A DNA stretch of 64,000 bases from Pseudorhodoplanes sp. GTDB lineage: Bacteria > Pseudomonadota > Alphaproteobacteria > Rhizobiales > Xanthobacteraceae. Below are positions 28,896 to 38,934 of the stretch, in pieces. Numbering within the stretch: position 1 is the first letter of the stretch; each line of letters opens with the position of its first letter. A program made the position numbers and the translations under genes. The stretch spans positions 1,442,332-1,506,331 of the forward strand of contig JAVSMS010000001.1 of assembly GCA_032027085.1 (NCBI GenBank), written 5' to 3'. Below the pieces are notes generated by a model. It searched no databases. It was not told the DNA's origin and worked only from the letters and a program-made list of their open reading frames with translations.

Positions 28896-29773
28896 GCGCC
28901 AATACCGCTACTTTCCGCGCCGGCCTGATCCAGATGCGGTCGGGGCGGACGCCGCAAGCCAATCTGGACGCGGCGGTGAAGCTGATCGGGCAGGCCAAAA
29001 GCAATGGCGCCGATTACGTGCTCACGCCGGAAATGACCAATATCATGGAGCTGTCGCGCGAAGCGCTTTTCTCCGCGATCACTGAAGAAGAGAAGGATGC
29101 CTCTCTCGCCGCGTTCCAGGATCTGGCGCGCAAGCTGTCCCTTTATCTTCATGTCGGCTCGCTGGCGATCAAGGCGTCGCACGACAAGGCAGTGAACCGG
29201 TCCTTTCTGATCAATCCGAAAGGCGAGATTGTCGCGCGCTATGACAAGATCCACATGTTCGACGTCGATCTCGGTCGTGGCGAGAGCTATCGCGAATCGA
29301 ACAGCTACCGCTCCGGCGAGCTTGCCGTTCTGACCGACCTGCCCTGGGGACGTTTCGGTCTCACCATCTGCTATGATCTGCGCTTTCCGGCGCTCTATCG
29401 CGCGCTGGCGGAAGGCGGCGCAACTATTCTGACCATCCCTTCGGCTTTCACCCGCGTCACCGGGGAAGCGCATTGGCACGTGCTGGTCCGCGCACGCGCG
29501 ATCGAGACCGGCAGCTTCGTGCTAGCTGCAGCGCAAGGCGGAAACCACGAGAACGGCCGGGAGACCTATGGGCATTCACTGGTTGTTGATCCCTGGGGCC
29601 GTATCCTTGCAGAAGGCGGCACGGATCCCGATGTGATTATGGCAGAGATCGATCCGGCTGAAGTCGCGGCGGCGCGGGCAAAAATTCCGTCGCTGCAGCA
29701 TGGCCGGCGATTTGAGATGGTCGAACCGATGGCGGAGCCGACACATCTGCATGTGATCGGAGACAAGACATGA
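28892..29773 (+). CDS. Carbon-nitrogen hydrolase (Nit-type amidase)
   Basis: Nitrilase-superfamily amidase of 293 residues with the catalytic triad E47 (LTPEMTN), K119 (RYDKIHMFD) and C160 (TICYDLRFP). This branch (Nit1/Nit2-like) includes repair amidases such as deaminated-glutathione amidase, which would suit its coupling to a glutaredoxin gene; the substrate is inferred. It overlaps grxC upstream and the DUF1178 gene downstream by 4 nt each (ATGA). Confidence 0.92.
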   Translation: MSANTATFRAGLIQMRSGRTPQANLDAAVKLIGQAKSNGADYVLTPEMTNIMELSREALFSAITEEEKDASLAAFQDLARKLSLYLHVGSLAIKASHDKAVNRSFLINPKGEIVARYDKIHMFDVDLGRGESYRESNSYRSGELAVLTDLPWGRFGLTICYDLRFPALYRALAEGGATILTIPSAFTRVTGEAHWHVLVRARAIETGSFVLAAAQGGNHENGRETYGHSLVVDPWGRILAEGGTDPDVIMAEIDPAEVAAARAKIPSLQHGRRFEMVEPMAEPTHLHVIGDKT

Positions 29774-30243
29774 TCCGCTACGCGTTGGTGTGCGACAAGA
29801 AGCACGTATTCGATATCTGGTTCGCCGGTTCGGCCGATTATGAAAAGCAGCGCAAGCGCAAGCTGGTGACCTGCCCGACTTGCGGGTCGGCGAATGTCGA
29901 GAAGGCCATCATGGCGCCGGCCATCACGCGCGGCGGCAAGCGCAGGGGATCAACTGCACCGATAACCAACGAGCCGGCGGCCGCGGCTGGCCCCGAGCCG
30001 GTGGCGATGATTTCGCCGCAGGAGCGGGAATTCCACACCAAGCTGCGCGAATTGCGCGAACACTTGATCAAGAATGCCGACAATGTCGGCAAGAAGTTCC
30101 CGGAAGAAGCGCGCAAGATGCATTACGGCGAGATCGAACACCGCTCGATCTACGGCGAAGCTTCGCCCGAGGAAGCCAAGGAATTGCACGACGAGGGTAT
30201 TGAGTTTCATCCGCTGCCGGTGCTGCCGGATGAGAGGAATTGA
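29770..30243 (+). CDS. DUF1178 family protein
   Basis: Protein of 157 residues beginning MIRYALVCDKKHVFDIWF, with a probable zinc knuckle (C8 and CPTC at 35-38), a variable Ala/Pro-rich middle, and a C-terminal helix pair with KKFPEEARKMHYGE and IYGEASPEEAKEL. This is the standard DUF1178 layout; function unknown. It is the last gene of the coupled grxC-nitrilase-DUF1178 unit. Confidence 0.93.
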   Translation: MIRYALVCDKKHVFDIWFAGSADYEKQRKRKLVTCPTCGSANVEKAIMAPAITRGGKRRGSTAPITNEPAAAAGPEPVAMISPQEREFHTKLRELREHLIKNADNVGKKFPEEARKMHYGEIEHRSIYGEASPEEAKELHDEGIEFHPLPVLPDERN

Positions 30244-30261
30244 TCGTTTCGAGGCGTGTGT

Positions 30262-30363
30262 CCCGTCACCCTGAGGTGGCCGCGCAAAGCGCGGCCTTCG
30301 AAGGGCGAGGCCATGCATAATCCGTCATCCTTCGAGCCTCGCTTCGCTCGCAGCTCAGGATGA
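30262..30363. repeat. Composite palindromic repeat between convergent genes
   Basis: GGCCGCGC-AAA-GCGCGGCC near 30.28 kb is followed by a second module, GTCATCCTTCGAG to CAGGATGAC (30.33-30.36 kb), with an inner CGCTTCGCTCGC loop. The same pieces recur near 7.69 and 62.67 kb. It fills the gap between the DUF1178 gene and the converging DMT transporter gene. Confidence 0.6.
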
Positions 30364-30375
30364 CGGAGAAGTGGC

Positions 30376-31275
30376 TTAATGCGACCAGACCAAAAGCGCC
30401 ACGCCTGCAACGATCAGCACAATCCCCAATCCCTCGCGCGCTGTCGTTTTGTGTCCAAATACAAGAGCTGAAATCGCCTGGGCGAACAGCACCTCGACCA
30501 GAGCGAGCGTGCGCACGCTGGCCGCGGTCGCCAGCGCGAAGGCCAGAAACCAGAATTGCGAGGCAAGCGCGCCGAGAAAGCCGGCCGTCACCGATGGCCG
30601 CCATGCGCGCATGATCTCGCGCATCACCTTCGGCTCGCGCAGCATGAGATACGCACTGAGCAGCACGGCCTGCATCGCCAGACCGACGACCAGCGTGAAG
30701 GTCGCCGCCATGACGAAATCCGGCCATTCGAGACTGAGAATCGCGCCGCGATAGCCGATGGCGGAGAGCGCGAACATCGCGCCGGAGCTCAAGCCCAGCA
30801 CAGTCGGGCGCCAGCTATCCGCCGCACCGCCGCCCGGCTTCAGCGACATGACAATGACTCCGGTGGTCGCGATCAGAATCGCCGCCACCATGCCGACGCT
30901 GAGCGCATCGCCAAGGAAGACCAGCCCGAACAGGGCGACCTGCACAGGTTCGGTCTTGATGTAGGCGATGCTCACGACGAAGGAGCGCTCGCTCATCGCC
31001 GCCAGCATCAGCGCAGTTGCAATGATCTGCGCGCCCATGCCGTCGATGACCCAGGGCCAGAATGACAGGCCCGGCCGCGGCAGCGATTGTCCGGTCACGG
31101 TCAACAACACCAGCAGAAATACGACCGCGAACGGAAAGCCGAACAGGAAGCGCACATGCGTCGCGCCGGCGGTGCCGAGCGTCGCGGTCAATTCGCGCTG
31201 CATGGCGTTGCGTGCGGTCTGGGTCGCAGCGGCGATCAGCGTGAAGAGCGCCCAGAGCCAGCCGGTGTCGGACAT
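30376..31275 (-). CDS. EamA/DMT family membrane transporter
   Basis: Inner-membrane protein of 299 residues with about ten predicted helices in two EamA repeats (LFTLIAAATQTARNAMQREL start; second repeat ending VLFAQAISALVFGHKTTARE). The substrate cannot be deduced. It starts 10 nt after the YdhR-like gene on the same strand, so they form a two-gene operon. Confidence 0.88.
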   Translation of the reverse strand: MSDTGWLWALFTLIAAATQTARNAMQRELTATLGTAGATHVRFLFGFPFAVVFLLVLLTVTGQSLPRPGLSFWPWVIDGMGAQIIATALMLAAMSERSFVVSIAYIKTEPVQVALFGLVFLGDALSVGMVAAILIATTGVIVMSLKPGGGAADSWRPTVLGLSSGAMFALSAIGYRGAILSLEWPDFVMAATFTLVVGLAMQAVLLSAYLMLREPKVMREIMRAWRPSVTAGFLGALASQFWFLAFALATAASVRTLALVEVLFAQAISALVFGHKTTAREGLGIVLIVAGVALLVWSH

Positions 31276-31285
31276 GTACGGAATA

Positions 31286-31639
31286 TCAGACGGCTTCGAG
31301 CTGGCGCGCCGTGCCGTCGGCTGCCCACTCGGTCACCACGCCGCGCTCATTGTCGACGAGCAGCATGAGATCGAAGTAGCGGATGGTGGCGTAGTCGCCG
31401 GTGCGTTTCTTCACGCTCTCCTGCCACTCCGCGTTATGCGCTCGCTGCGCGGCTTCGATCGAAGGCCAGATATAGACGCCGGCGCCGGTGTCTTCCGCTT
31501 CGCCGATGCCACGCAGGAAATGTTTTCGCACCAGCTCCTTGTTCGCCACCCATTTGGGAACGACGTGTTTTGCATCCTCAAGCGTCTTCGCGCGGTCCCA
31601 GCCGGCGGGCGCCTTGAAGGTGACGAGTTCGAGGATCAT
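31286..31639 (-). CDS. YdhR-like dimeric alpha/beta-barrel protein
   Basis: Protein of 117 residues. The pattern VTFKAPAGWDRAK, then KELVRKHFLRG, GAGVYIWPSIEAAQRAH and IRYFDLMLLVDN fits the YdhR-like putative monooxygenase group of dimeric ferredoxin-like alpha/beta barrels. No cofactor residue is visible. It lies directly upstream of the DMT transporter gene in one operon. Function is inferred only from fold resemblance. Confidence 0.7.
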   Translation of the reverse strand: MILELVTFKAPAGWDRAKTLEDAKHVVPKWVANKELVRKHFLRGIGEAEDTGAGVYIWPSIEAAQRAHNAEWQESVKKRTGDYATIRYFDLMLLVDNERGVVTEWAADGTARQLEAV

Positions 31640-31712
31640 AAGCGTCTCCTTGAGATTGCGAGGACGGTCGCCGCTGCCAGCGGGAAAAGCAAGCCGAGCA
31701 AATGCAGGCGCG

Positions 31713-32465
31713 CTATGTGGGTTTCTCGGCCGTCAGCATGTAATTCACGTCCATGTCGTTGGAGAGCTGCCAGCGATCGGACAGAACGGAATAGATAACG
31801 CCGCGCTCGTCGACGACCCGCAAGCCGGCTTTCACCATCGCAGTTTCAAGCTCGCCCGGCGTCACGAACTTGTCCCAATGATGCGTGCCGCGCGGCAACC
31901 AGCGCAGCACATATTCGGCTCCGACGATCGCGAGCGCGAAACTCTTCAGGGTGCGGTTGAGAGTTGCCGCGATCATCAGACCGCCCGGCTTCACCATGTC
32001 CCCGCACCGCTGCACGAAAAGCGGCATGTCGGCGACGTGCTCCACCACCTCCATCGCCAGCACGACGTCGAAGCGTTCGCCCTGATCGGCCAAGGCTTCA
32101 GCCGTCGTCGCCCGGTAATCAACCATCACCCCCGACTGCCCGGCATGATGATGCGCAATTCCGATATTGGCCTCGGAGGGGTCTGCGCCGACAACAGTGC
32201 CGCCCAGCCGCGCCAGCGGTTCAGACAGGATGCCGCCGCCGCAACCGATATCGAGGATGCGCAGGCCGCTCAGGCAGCCCAGTTTCTTCGGGTCGCGATT
32301 GAAATACGCGGTCACTTGGTCGCGGATATAGCCGACCCGCACCGGGTTGAACTTGTGCAGCATCGCCATGGGGCCGTGCTCGTCCCACCATTGCGTACCC
32401 AGCCGGGCGAACTGGTCGATTTCGTCCTGGTCGATGGTGGAGACGGGGTCGTGAACCTTGGCCAT
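31713..32465 (-). CDS. ubiG: Bifunctional ubiquinone O-methyltransferase
   Basis: Does both O-methylations in ubiquinone synthesis using SAM. The protein is 250 residues from the ATG at 32465 ([12 protein letters not shown]), with GAGAG upstream. Motifs: [19 protein letters not shown], the SAM-binding [29 protein letters not shown], and [10 protein letters not shown]. It is divergent from lysC with a 219-bp shared region. Confidence 0.96.
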   Translation of the reverse strand: MAKVHDPVSTIDQDEIDQFARLGTQWWDEHGPMAMLHKFNPVRVGYIRDQVTAYFNRDPKKLGCLSGLRILDIGCGGGILSEPLARLGGTVVGADPSEANIGIAHHHAGQSGVMVDYRATTAEALADQGERFDVVLAMEVVEHVADMPLFVQRCGDMVKPGGLMIAATLNRTLKSFALAIVGAEYVLRWLPRGTHHWDKFVTPGELETAMVKAGLRVVDERGVIYSVLSDRWQLSNDMDVNYMLTAEKPT

Positions 32466-32684
32466 TCTGAACTCTCGGATAATGGGGGTCGCCCCGGGAT
32501 CGCGGATCTTGGCATAACACCTTGGTCGCACACGGCCTTTCAGCCGTTTTCAACCGCGAATACCAGGATCCTGTGCGGGTTGCAGGCCCAAGTCCCGGCC
32601 GTTATGAATACGCGCCTTTTACGGGGGCGCAAATCTCTCGCGCCTGCCGCATCGATCACATCCCGCAGGGCTTTCTATCCCATC

Positions 32685-33938
32685 ATGTCACGTCTGGTGA
32701 TGAAATTCGGCGGAACCTCGGTCGCCGATATTGACCGCATCCGCAATGTCGCGCGCCACGTCAAGCGCGAAGTCGATGCCGGCCATGAGGTCGCGGTTGT
32801 GGTCTCGGCCATGGCCGGCAAGACCAATGAGCTGGTCTCCTGGTGCCGAGACGCCTCGCCCCTGCACGATGCCCGCGAATATGATGCCGTGGTCGCCTCC
32901 GGCGAACAGGTCACCGCCGGACTGCTTGCCATCGTCCTGCAAGGGATGGATATCCCGGCGCGCTCCTGGCAGGGCTGGCAGTTGCCGATCCTGACCTCCA
33001 ATGCGCATGGCTCCGCCCGCATCCTCGACATCAACGGCGCCGAAATCGTCAAGCGCTTCAAGGACCGCCAGGAGGTCGCGGTGATCGCCGGCTTCCAGGG
33101 CATCCACAAGGACACCGGTCGGCTGACCACGCTCGGCCGCGGCGGCTCCGACACCTCCGCGGTGGCGATCGCCGCAGCCATTCAGGCCGACCGCTGCGAC
33201 ATCTATACCGACGTGGACGGCGTCTACACGACCGATCCGCGCATCGTGCCGAAGGCCCGGCGTCTGGACAAAGTGGCCTTCGAGGAAATGCTCGAACTCG
33301 CCTCGCTGGGCGCCAAGGTGCTGCAGGTCCGCTCGGTCGAACTCGGCATGGTGCACAAGGTGAAAATCTTCGTGCGCTCGAGCTTCGAAAAGCCTGAAGA
33401 CATCGACCCGCATGGAACCCCGCCGGGCACACTTATCTGCGACGAGGAGGATATCGTGGAACAACAGGTCGTCACCGGCATCGCCTTCTCCAAGGACGAA
33501 GCGCAGATCTCCATCCGCAATGTCGAGGACAAGCCGGGCGTCGCAGCGGCTATTTTTGGCCCGCTGGCCGACGCCAATATCAATGTGGACATGATCGTCC
33601 AGAACGTCTCGGCCGACGGCAAGAAGACCGACCTGACCTTTACCGTGCCGGCGGCGGACTACCAGCGGTCGATGGACGTGATCCGCAAATCCAAATCCGG
33701 CATCGGCTTCGAGCGGCTGGACGGGGCAACCGACGTCGCCAAGGTCTCGGTGATCGGAATCGGCATGCGCAGCCACGCCGGCGTTGCCTCGCAAGCCTTC
33801 CGGGCCCTGGCCGAGCGCAACATCAATATCCGGGCCATTACGACCTCTGAGATCAAATTCTCGGTGCTGATCGACGCCGCCTATACGGAGCTCGCGGTCC
33901 GCACCCTCCACGCGCTCTACGGGCTTGATAAGGCGTAA
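32685..33938 (+). CDS. lysC: Aspartokinase
   Basis: Phosphorylates aspartate at the entry to lysine, threonine, methionine and diaminopimelate synthesis. The protein is 417 residues from the ATG at 32685 (MSRLVMKFGGTSVAD). The kinase domain (about 1-250) has GRGGSDTSAVAIAAA and DVDGVYTTDPR. Two C-terminal ACT domains (about 265-417) should mediate feedback control by lysine/threonine. It precedes ptsP by 173 bp, a conserved alphaproteobacterial order. Confidence 0.96.
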   Translation: MSRLVMKFGGTSVADIDRIRNVARHVKREVDAGHEVAVVVSAMAGKTNELVSWCRDASPLHDAREYDAVVASGEQVTAGLLAIVLQGMDIPARSWQGWQLPILTSNAHGSARILDINGAEIVKRFKDRQEVAVIAGFQGIHKDTGRLTTLGRGGSDTSAVAIAAAIQADRCDIYTDVDGVYTTDPRIVPKARRLDKVAFEEMLELASLGAKVLQVRSVELGMVHKVKIFVRSSFEKPEDIDPHGTPPGTLICDEEDIVEQQVVTGIAFSKDEAQISIRNVEDKPGVAAAIFGPLADANINVDMIVQNVSADGKKTDLTFTVPAADYQRSMDVIRKSKSGIGFERLDGATDVAKVSVIGIGMRSHAGVASQAFRALAERNINIRAITTSEIKFSVLIDAAYTELAVRTLHALYGLDKA

Positions 33939-34111
33939 TTCCAGGCGGGTCGGGCGTTCAGGGGCACTCGTTTGTCTTGCCCCTGACACGCTGCATTCGC
34001 TATAGCCCACAAGGGTAGCCGTCGCGGGCGACCGGACCCGCCGCGATTTTCCCGACAGGACCGGAGCGGCGTTCCCTAACCGTTCCGATACAATTTTAAG
34101 GACCTCACGCC

Positions 34112-36379
34112 ATGCGTGGCGCACTCGGCGGTCCGCGCGTGCTGTTGCGCCGGCTCCGCGAGGTGATGGCGGAACCGGTCAGCGCGCAGGAGCGTCTGGA
34201 CAAGATTGTGGTGCTGATCGCCGCCAACATGGTGGCGGAGGTCTGCTCCGTTTACGTGCTGCGCGTGGACGGCACGCTCGAATTGTACGCCACCGAAGGT
34301 CTGAAGCGCGAAGCCGTCCACTTAACTGTGATGCGTATCGACGAAGGCCTGGTCGGCCTGGTCGCAAGCCAGGCCAATCCGATCAACCTCTCGGACGCGC
34401 AATCGCACCCGGCCTATTCCTACCGCCCGGAAACCGGCGAAGAAATCTATCATTCCTTCCTTGGCGTGCCGATCCTGCGCGCCGGCAATACGCTCGGCGT
34501 GCTGGTGGTGCAGAACCGCGCACACCGCACCTATTCCGAGGAAGAAGTCGAGGCGCTGCAGACCACCGCCATGGTGCTGGCGGAGATGATCGCCTCCGGC
34601 GAATTGTCCGCCCTCGCCCGTCCCGGTGCCGAGCCGGCCGTCCGCCCGCGCCGCAGCGTTGCCGGCGTCGCGTTGTCGGAAGGCATCGCACTCGGACATG
34701 TGGTGCTGCACGAGCCGCGGGTGGTGGTGACGAACTTCATCGCCGACGACGTCCAGAAGGAACTGCAAAGGCTCGACGACGCGATCGGAACATTGCGCGC
34801 CGATGTCGACATGATGCTGGAGCGCGGCGAGGTTACTGACGGCGGGGAATCCCGCGAGGTGCTGGAAGCCTACCGCATGTTCGCGCATGACCGAGGCTGG
34901 CTCGACCGCATGCGCGAGGCGGTTGCGACCGGCCTCACGGCTGAAGCCGGCGTCGAACGCGTGCAGTCGGATTCGCGCGCCCGCATGCTGCGCGCCACCG
35001 ATCCTTATCTGCGCGAGCGCCTGCATGATCTCGACGATCTCGCCAATCGCCTGATGCGGCAATTGATGGGCGTGGAACATGCCCCGCGGCGCGAACAATT
35101 GCCGGACAACGCCATTGTCGTTGCGCGCATGATGGGTCCGGCAGCCTTGCTGGACTATGACCGCAAGCGGCTGCGCGGCGTCGTGCTGGAGGAAGGCGGG
35201 CCGACCTCGCACGTGGCGATTGTCGCCCGTGCGCTGGGGATCGCGGCCGTCGGCGAAGTCGAAAACATCACCGGTCTCGTCGAGTCCGGCGATCCGATCA
35301 TCGTCGACGGCATCTCGGGCGAAGTCTTCCTGCGGCCGCCGACCGATATCGAAAGCGCCTATGCCGAGAGGGTGCGTCTGCGCGCCCGCCGGCAGGCGCA
35401 ATATCAAGCCTTGCGCGACAAGCCCTGCATCACCAAGGACGGCAAGACCATTTCTTTGCTGATCAATGCCGGGCTGCTAATCGATCTGCCGCATATTGCA
35501 GAGACTGGCGCCGCCGGCATCGGCCTGTTCCGCACCGAATTGCAATTCATGGTCGCGACCTCGTTCCCGCGCATCAACGAGCAGCATTCGCTCTACCGTG
35601 CCGTGCTGGACGCGGCCGGCAAGCGGCCGGTGACGTTCCGTACCCTCGACATTGGCGGCGACAAGGTGCTGCCCTACATGCACGCCTTCGAGGAGGAGAA
35701 TCCGGCGATGGGCTGGCGCGCGATCCGGCTGGGACTCGACCGCCCCGGCCTGATGCGCAGCCAGATCCGCGCGCTGCTGCGCGCCTCGTCAGGCCGCGCC
35801 CTAAAGATCATGTTTCCGATGGTGGCGACGGTCGAGGAGTTCGACCAGGGTAAAGCCTTGGTCGAGCATGAACTGACGCATCTGCGCCGGCACGGCCACA
35901 TCTTGCCGGAACGCGTGGAGATCGGCGCCATGCTGGAAGTGCCCTCGCTGCTCTATCAACTCGATGAGTTGCTGCCGCGCGTGGATTTTCTGTCGGTCGG
36001 TTCGAACGATCTGTTACAGTTCATGTATGCCGTCGACCGCGGCAATGTGCGGGTTGCCGGCCGGTTCGATCCGATTTCCGCGCCGGTGCTGCGGGCGCTT
36101 CGCTCCATCGCCGCAAAGGGCGAGGAACACGGCAAGCCGGTGACTTTATGCGGCGAACTGGCCTCCTCGCCGATCGGCGCGCTCACGCTGGTCGCGATCG
36201 GCTATCGCTCGCTCTCGCTGACGCCGTCGGCGATCGGTCCGGTCAAGGCCATGCTGCTTGATCTCGATGTCAGCAAGGCCAAGGCCGCGATTGATCCCTT
36301 GATCGACGCGCCGGCGGGCACCGTCTCAGTCCGCCATCGCATCGAGATGTTCGCAGCCGCCGAAGGCCTGCAGCTCTAA
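34112..36379 (+). CDS. ptsP: PEP-protein phosphotransferase EI-Ntr
   Basis: First enzyme of the nitrogen PTS: takes phosphate from PEP and passes it to NPr. The protein is 755 residues: an N-terminal GAF domain (about 20-165) with possible glutamine sensing, the EI N-terminal domain, the phospho-His swivel domain with H367 in [15 protein letters not shown], and the PEP-binding barrel with [19 protein letters not shown] and GSNDLLQF. In Bradyrhizobium EI-Ntr is reported to interact with aspartokinase, encoded next door. Confidence 0.95.
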   Translation: MRGALGGPRVLLRRLREVMAEPVSAQERLDKIVVLIAANMVAEVCSVYVLRVDGTLELYATEGLKREAVHLTVMRIDEGLVGLVASQANPINLSDAQSHPAYSYRPETGEEIYHSFLGVPILRAGNTLGVLVVQNRAHRTYSEEEVEALQTTAMVLAEMIASGELSALARPGAEPAVRPRRSVAGVALSEGIALGHVVLHEPRVVVTNFIADDVQKELQRLDDAIGTLRADVDMMLERGEVTDGGESREVLEAYRMFAHDRGWLDRMREAVATGLTAEAGVERVQSDSRARMLRATDPYLRERLHDLDDLANRLMRQLMGVEHAPRREQLPDNAIVVARMMGPAALLDYDRKRLRGVVLEEGGPTSHVAIVARALGIAAVGEVENITGLVESGDPIIVDGISGEVFLRPPTDIESAYAERVRLRARRQAQYQALRDKPCITKDGKTISLLINAGLLIDLPHIAETGAAGIGLFRTELQFMVATSFPRINEQHSLYRAVLDAAGKRPVTFRTLDIGGDKVLPYMHAFEEENPAMGWRAIRLGLDRPGLMRSQIRALLRASSGRALKIMFPMVATVEEFDQGKALVEHELTHLRRHGHILPERVEIGAMLEVPSLLYQLDELLPRVDFLSVGSNDLLQFMYAVDRGNVRVAGRFDPISAPVLRALRSIAAKGEEHGKPVTLCGELASSPIGALTLVAIGYRSLSLTPSAIGPVKAMLLDLDVSKAKAAIDPLIDAPAGTVSVRHRIEMFAAAEGLQL

Positions 36380-36395
36380 AGCAAGCGATTCCGCC

Positions 36396-37472
36396 ATGTT
36401 GCCTGACGCAAAACTCGACGCCATGCTGGCCCGCCATGCTGCGCTGGAAGCGGAGCTGTCCGGCCAGCTTGCGCCCGACGCCTATGTGAAGGCGTCGCGC
36501 GAATTTTCCGAGCTCGGCCCGATCATCGACAGCGTCAAGCGATATCGCGCACTGGTCAGCGAAATGGCCGACCTCGACGCCTTGCTGGCCGACCCCGCGA
36601 CCGACCCGGAAATGCGGGCGATGGCGGAAGCAGAAAAGCCGGAACTCGAATCCCGCCGCGAGGCGCTGGAAAAGGAAATCCGCGTTCATCTCATTCCCAA
36701 GGATGCGATGGACGAGCGCAACGTCATTCTTGAAATCCGCGCCGGCACCGGCGGCGATGAAGCCTCGCTGTTTGCCGGCGACCTGTTCCGCATGTACGAG
36801 CGCTACGCCGCCAAGCAGGGCTGGAAAGTCGAAATCGTGGATGCCAGCGAAGGCACCGTGGGCGGCTACAAGGAAATTGTCGCCGAAGTGAAGGGTCGCG
36901 GCGCTTTCGCGAAGCTGAAGTTTGAGTCCGGCGTTCACCGCGTTCAACGCGTGCCCGACACGGAAACCTCGGGCCGCATCCACACCTCCGCCGCGACCGT
37001 CGCCGTGCTGCCGGAAGCGGAAGATGTCGACATCGCGATCAAGGACGACGACCTGAAGATCGACACCATGCGCTCCAGCGGCGCCGGCGGCCAGCACGTC
37101 AACAAGACCGAGTCGGCCATCCGCATCACGCATATTCCGAGCGGCATCGTGGTCGCCGTGCAGGAAGACCGTTCGCAACACAAGAACAAGGCCAAAGCGC
37201 TGGCCTTGTTGCGCACCAAGCTCTACGACGCCGAGCGCAGCAGGCAGGACGCCGCCCGCGCCGCCGAGCGAAAGGGCCAGGTCGGCTCGGGCGACCGCTC
37301 CGAGCGCATCCGCACCTACAACTTCCCGCAAGGGCGCGTCACCGATCACCGCATCAATCTGACGCTCTACAACCTTCCGAAGGTGATCGAGGGCGAAGCG
37401 CTCGGCGAGATCATCGATGCGCTGATCACCGAGAACCAAGCTGCGCTGCTGGCGGCGGCGCAAGACGCCTGA
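36396..37472 (+). CDS. prfA: Peptide chain release factor 1
   Basis: Reads UAA and UAG and triggers peptide release. The protein is 358 residues. The GGQ motif is G231-G232-Q233 ([13 protein letters not shown]), and [15 protein letters not shown] contains the region beside the stop-codon-reading PxT-type loop. It is 16 nt after ptsP and its stop shares one base with the prmC start, so the three are co-transcribed. Confidence 0.97.
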   Translation: MLPDAKLDAMLARHAALEAELSGQLAPDAYVKASREFSELGPIIDSVKRYRALVSEMADLDALLADPATDPEMRAMAEAEKPELESRREALEKEIRVHLIPKDAMDERNVILEIRAGTGGDEASLFAGDLFRMYERYAAKQGWKVEIVDASEGTVGGYKEIVAEVKGRGAFAKLKFESGVHRVQRVPDTETSGRIHTSAATVAVLPEAEDVDIAIKDDDLKIDTMRSSGAGGQHVNKTESAIRITHIPSGIVVAVQEDRSQHKNKAKALALLRTKLYDAERSRQDAARAAERKGQVGSGDRSERIRTYNFPQGRVTDHRINLTLYNLPKVIEGEALGEIIDALITENQAALLAAAQDA

Positions 37473-38362
37473 TGATCGACAGCGCGCAGGAATGCACCAC
37501 CTCCGGCGCCCGCCGGCAGATGGCCGAGATGTTTCGCAAGAGCGGGATCGAGTCTCCCGAACTCGATGCGCGCATTTTGGTCGGCCACGCACTGGGTCTT
37601 GAACATGCGGAGCTCGCCTCCGCCGCGGCGCGCGTCCTGACCCGGAAGGACATAGACGCGATCAATGCTCTGGCCGCGCGCCGGCTGCGGCACGAGCCGG
37701 TGGCGCGGATCATCGGCCGGAAGGAATTCTGGAGCCTGCCGTTGCGAGTCACACCCGCAACGTTGGTGCCACGTCCGGAAACGGAAACCGTGGTGGAGGC
37801 GGCGCTTGCTGTCATCGACGCGGGTTCGGCGCGCGCGCGGCCGTTGCGGATTGTTGATCTGGGCACAGGAACCGGCGCAATCCTTCTTGCCTTGCTCAGC
37901 GAATTGCCAAACGCGACCGGGATCGGCAGCGACATCAACCCGCTCGCGCTGGAGACTGCCCGCGAGAATGCGCGCGCGCTCAGGCTGGATCATCGCAGCG
38001 ACTTCGTCGTGTCGGATTTCGGCGCAGCGCTCGGCGAATCCTTCGATCTCGTGGTCTCGAATCCGCCATATATCGCCACAGCTGAATTACCGGGGCTGCC
38101 TTCCGAAGTCCGGGATCACGATCCGCGGCTCGCGCTCGACGGCGGCCCCGACGGCCTCATTTGCTATCGCAGGATTGCCGGGGAGGCCGGGGAGGCCGGA
38201 CGGCTGCTCAGGCCAAGCGGAGCGGTGGTCGTTGAAATCGGCGCCGGCCAGGCCGCCGTAGTGAGGGCGATTTTTGCAGCAGCCGGTTTGGAACCGGCGG
38301 CGGCGCCCCGGGCCGATCTGGCGGGCGTGCCACGTGCCCTTGCTTTTCAGGGCCTTTCTTAA
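37472..38362 (+). CDS. prmC: Release factor glutamine methyltransferase
   Basis: N5-methylates the glutamine of the GGQ motif in release factors. The protein is 296 residues: an N-terminal helical domain that binds the factor, the SAM motif DLGTGTG at 129-135 and the NPPY signature at 197-200. The ATG overlaps the prfA stop (TGATG), so enzyme and substrate are translationally coupled. Confidence 0.96.
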   Translation: MIDSAQECTTSGARRQMAEMFRKSGIESPELDARILVGHALGLEHAELASAAARVLTRKDIDAINALAARRLRHEPVARIIGRKEFWSLPLRVTPATLVPRPETETVVEAALAVIDAGSARARPLRIVDLGTGTGAILLALLSELPNATGIGSDINPLALETARENARALRLDHRSDFVVSDFGAALGESFDLVVSNPPYIATAELPGLPSEVRDHDPRLALDGGPDGLICYRRIAGEAGEAGRLLRPSGAVVVEIGAGQAAVVRAIFAAAGLEPAAAPRADLAGVPRALAFQGLS

Positions 38363-38934
38363 CCCTGCCATGATGTGGATGCATCCGGTCGGCGAAAAAT
38401 AGCACTTGGATTATCGGTCGAGAGCGACTAGGTTGAATTCAGAATTGAGGCCCGGATCCCGGTCGTCAATGAGCCCGAAGCCAAGGCTTCGCGAGGCGGA
38501 CGACACAGGGGCAAGAGGGGCGAAGATCGGGGCACAAGCCAGGTCGAAACGACAGGTCGAAAATTACTGATATCGACACAATTACAGTTATCGACAGCAG
38601 GTCGCGCAGAAAACAACAGGTTGCGCAATAAACAGATTCGCGATTCCGTTCATAACTTCACCGATTGAGCCTGCTCAACGTCAGGTCGACGGGAGCGGCG
38701 CGGACGTATTCGGTTGGATAATGATCCGGAAAGCGCGGTTGCGCTAAGGGGTTCAGAAACTGCCAGGTTTGTCGGAAGAATGCCGTGGGACGGCCGGGGT
38801 TTCTTTATGCGAGTGGCCGGACGATGAGTCCGCGGTGCCGGGCAAAACAAGTGAATGCCCAGGCATGTGGTGAAGACGAAAGTGAACGGAAAGCGGCGTA
38901 AGCCGCGTGGTGAGGAGTCGGCGACAGGCGAGCT
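38363..38934. other. 572-nt intergenic region with short tandem repeats upstream of the DUF4167 gene
   Basis: No gene is supported. An AT-richer part (38.54-38.64 kb) has small imperfect tandem repeats: AGGTCGAAACGAC then AGGTCGAAAATTA, two TATCGACA units, and a 19-nt pair at 38598-38616 and 38617-38635 (CAGGTCGCGCAGAAAACAA, CAGGTTGCGCAATAAACAG). A small hairpin GCCGTGGGACGGC near 38.78 kb is followed by a T-rich tract. It likely contains the DUF4167 promoter and a long leader; the possible roles of the repeats are unknown. Confidence 0.5.

Noticed and set aside
31488-32684. N-terminal extension of the aspartokinase frame by 399 codons
   Set aside because: It runs antisense to ubiG and the YdhR-like gene; MSRLVMKFGG at 32685 is the family start.
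32688-34124. A 478-codon minus-strand frame antisense to lysC
   Set aside because: Aspartokinase on the plus strand explains the region completely.
36270-37592. A 440-codon minus-strand frame antisense to ptsP and prfA
   Set aside because: It is a shadow of two certain genes and has no recognisable motif.
38815-38850. GATGAGTCCG with a nearby CAAAAC, like a hammerhead ribozyme core
   Set aside because: The core reads CGATGAG rather than CTGATGAG, no GAAA box is at the right place, and stems I and III cannot be drawn.
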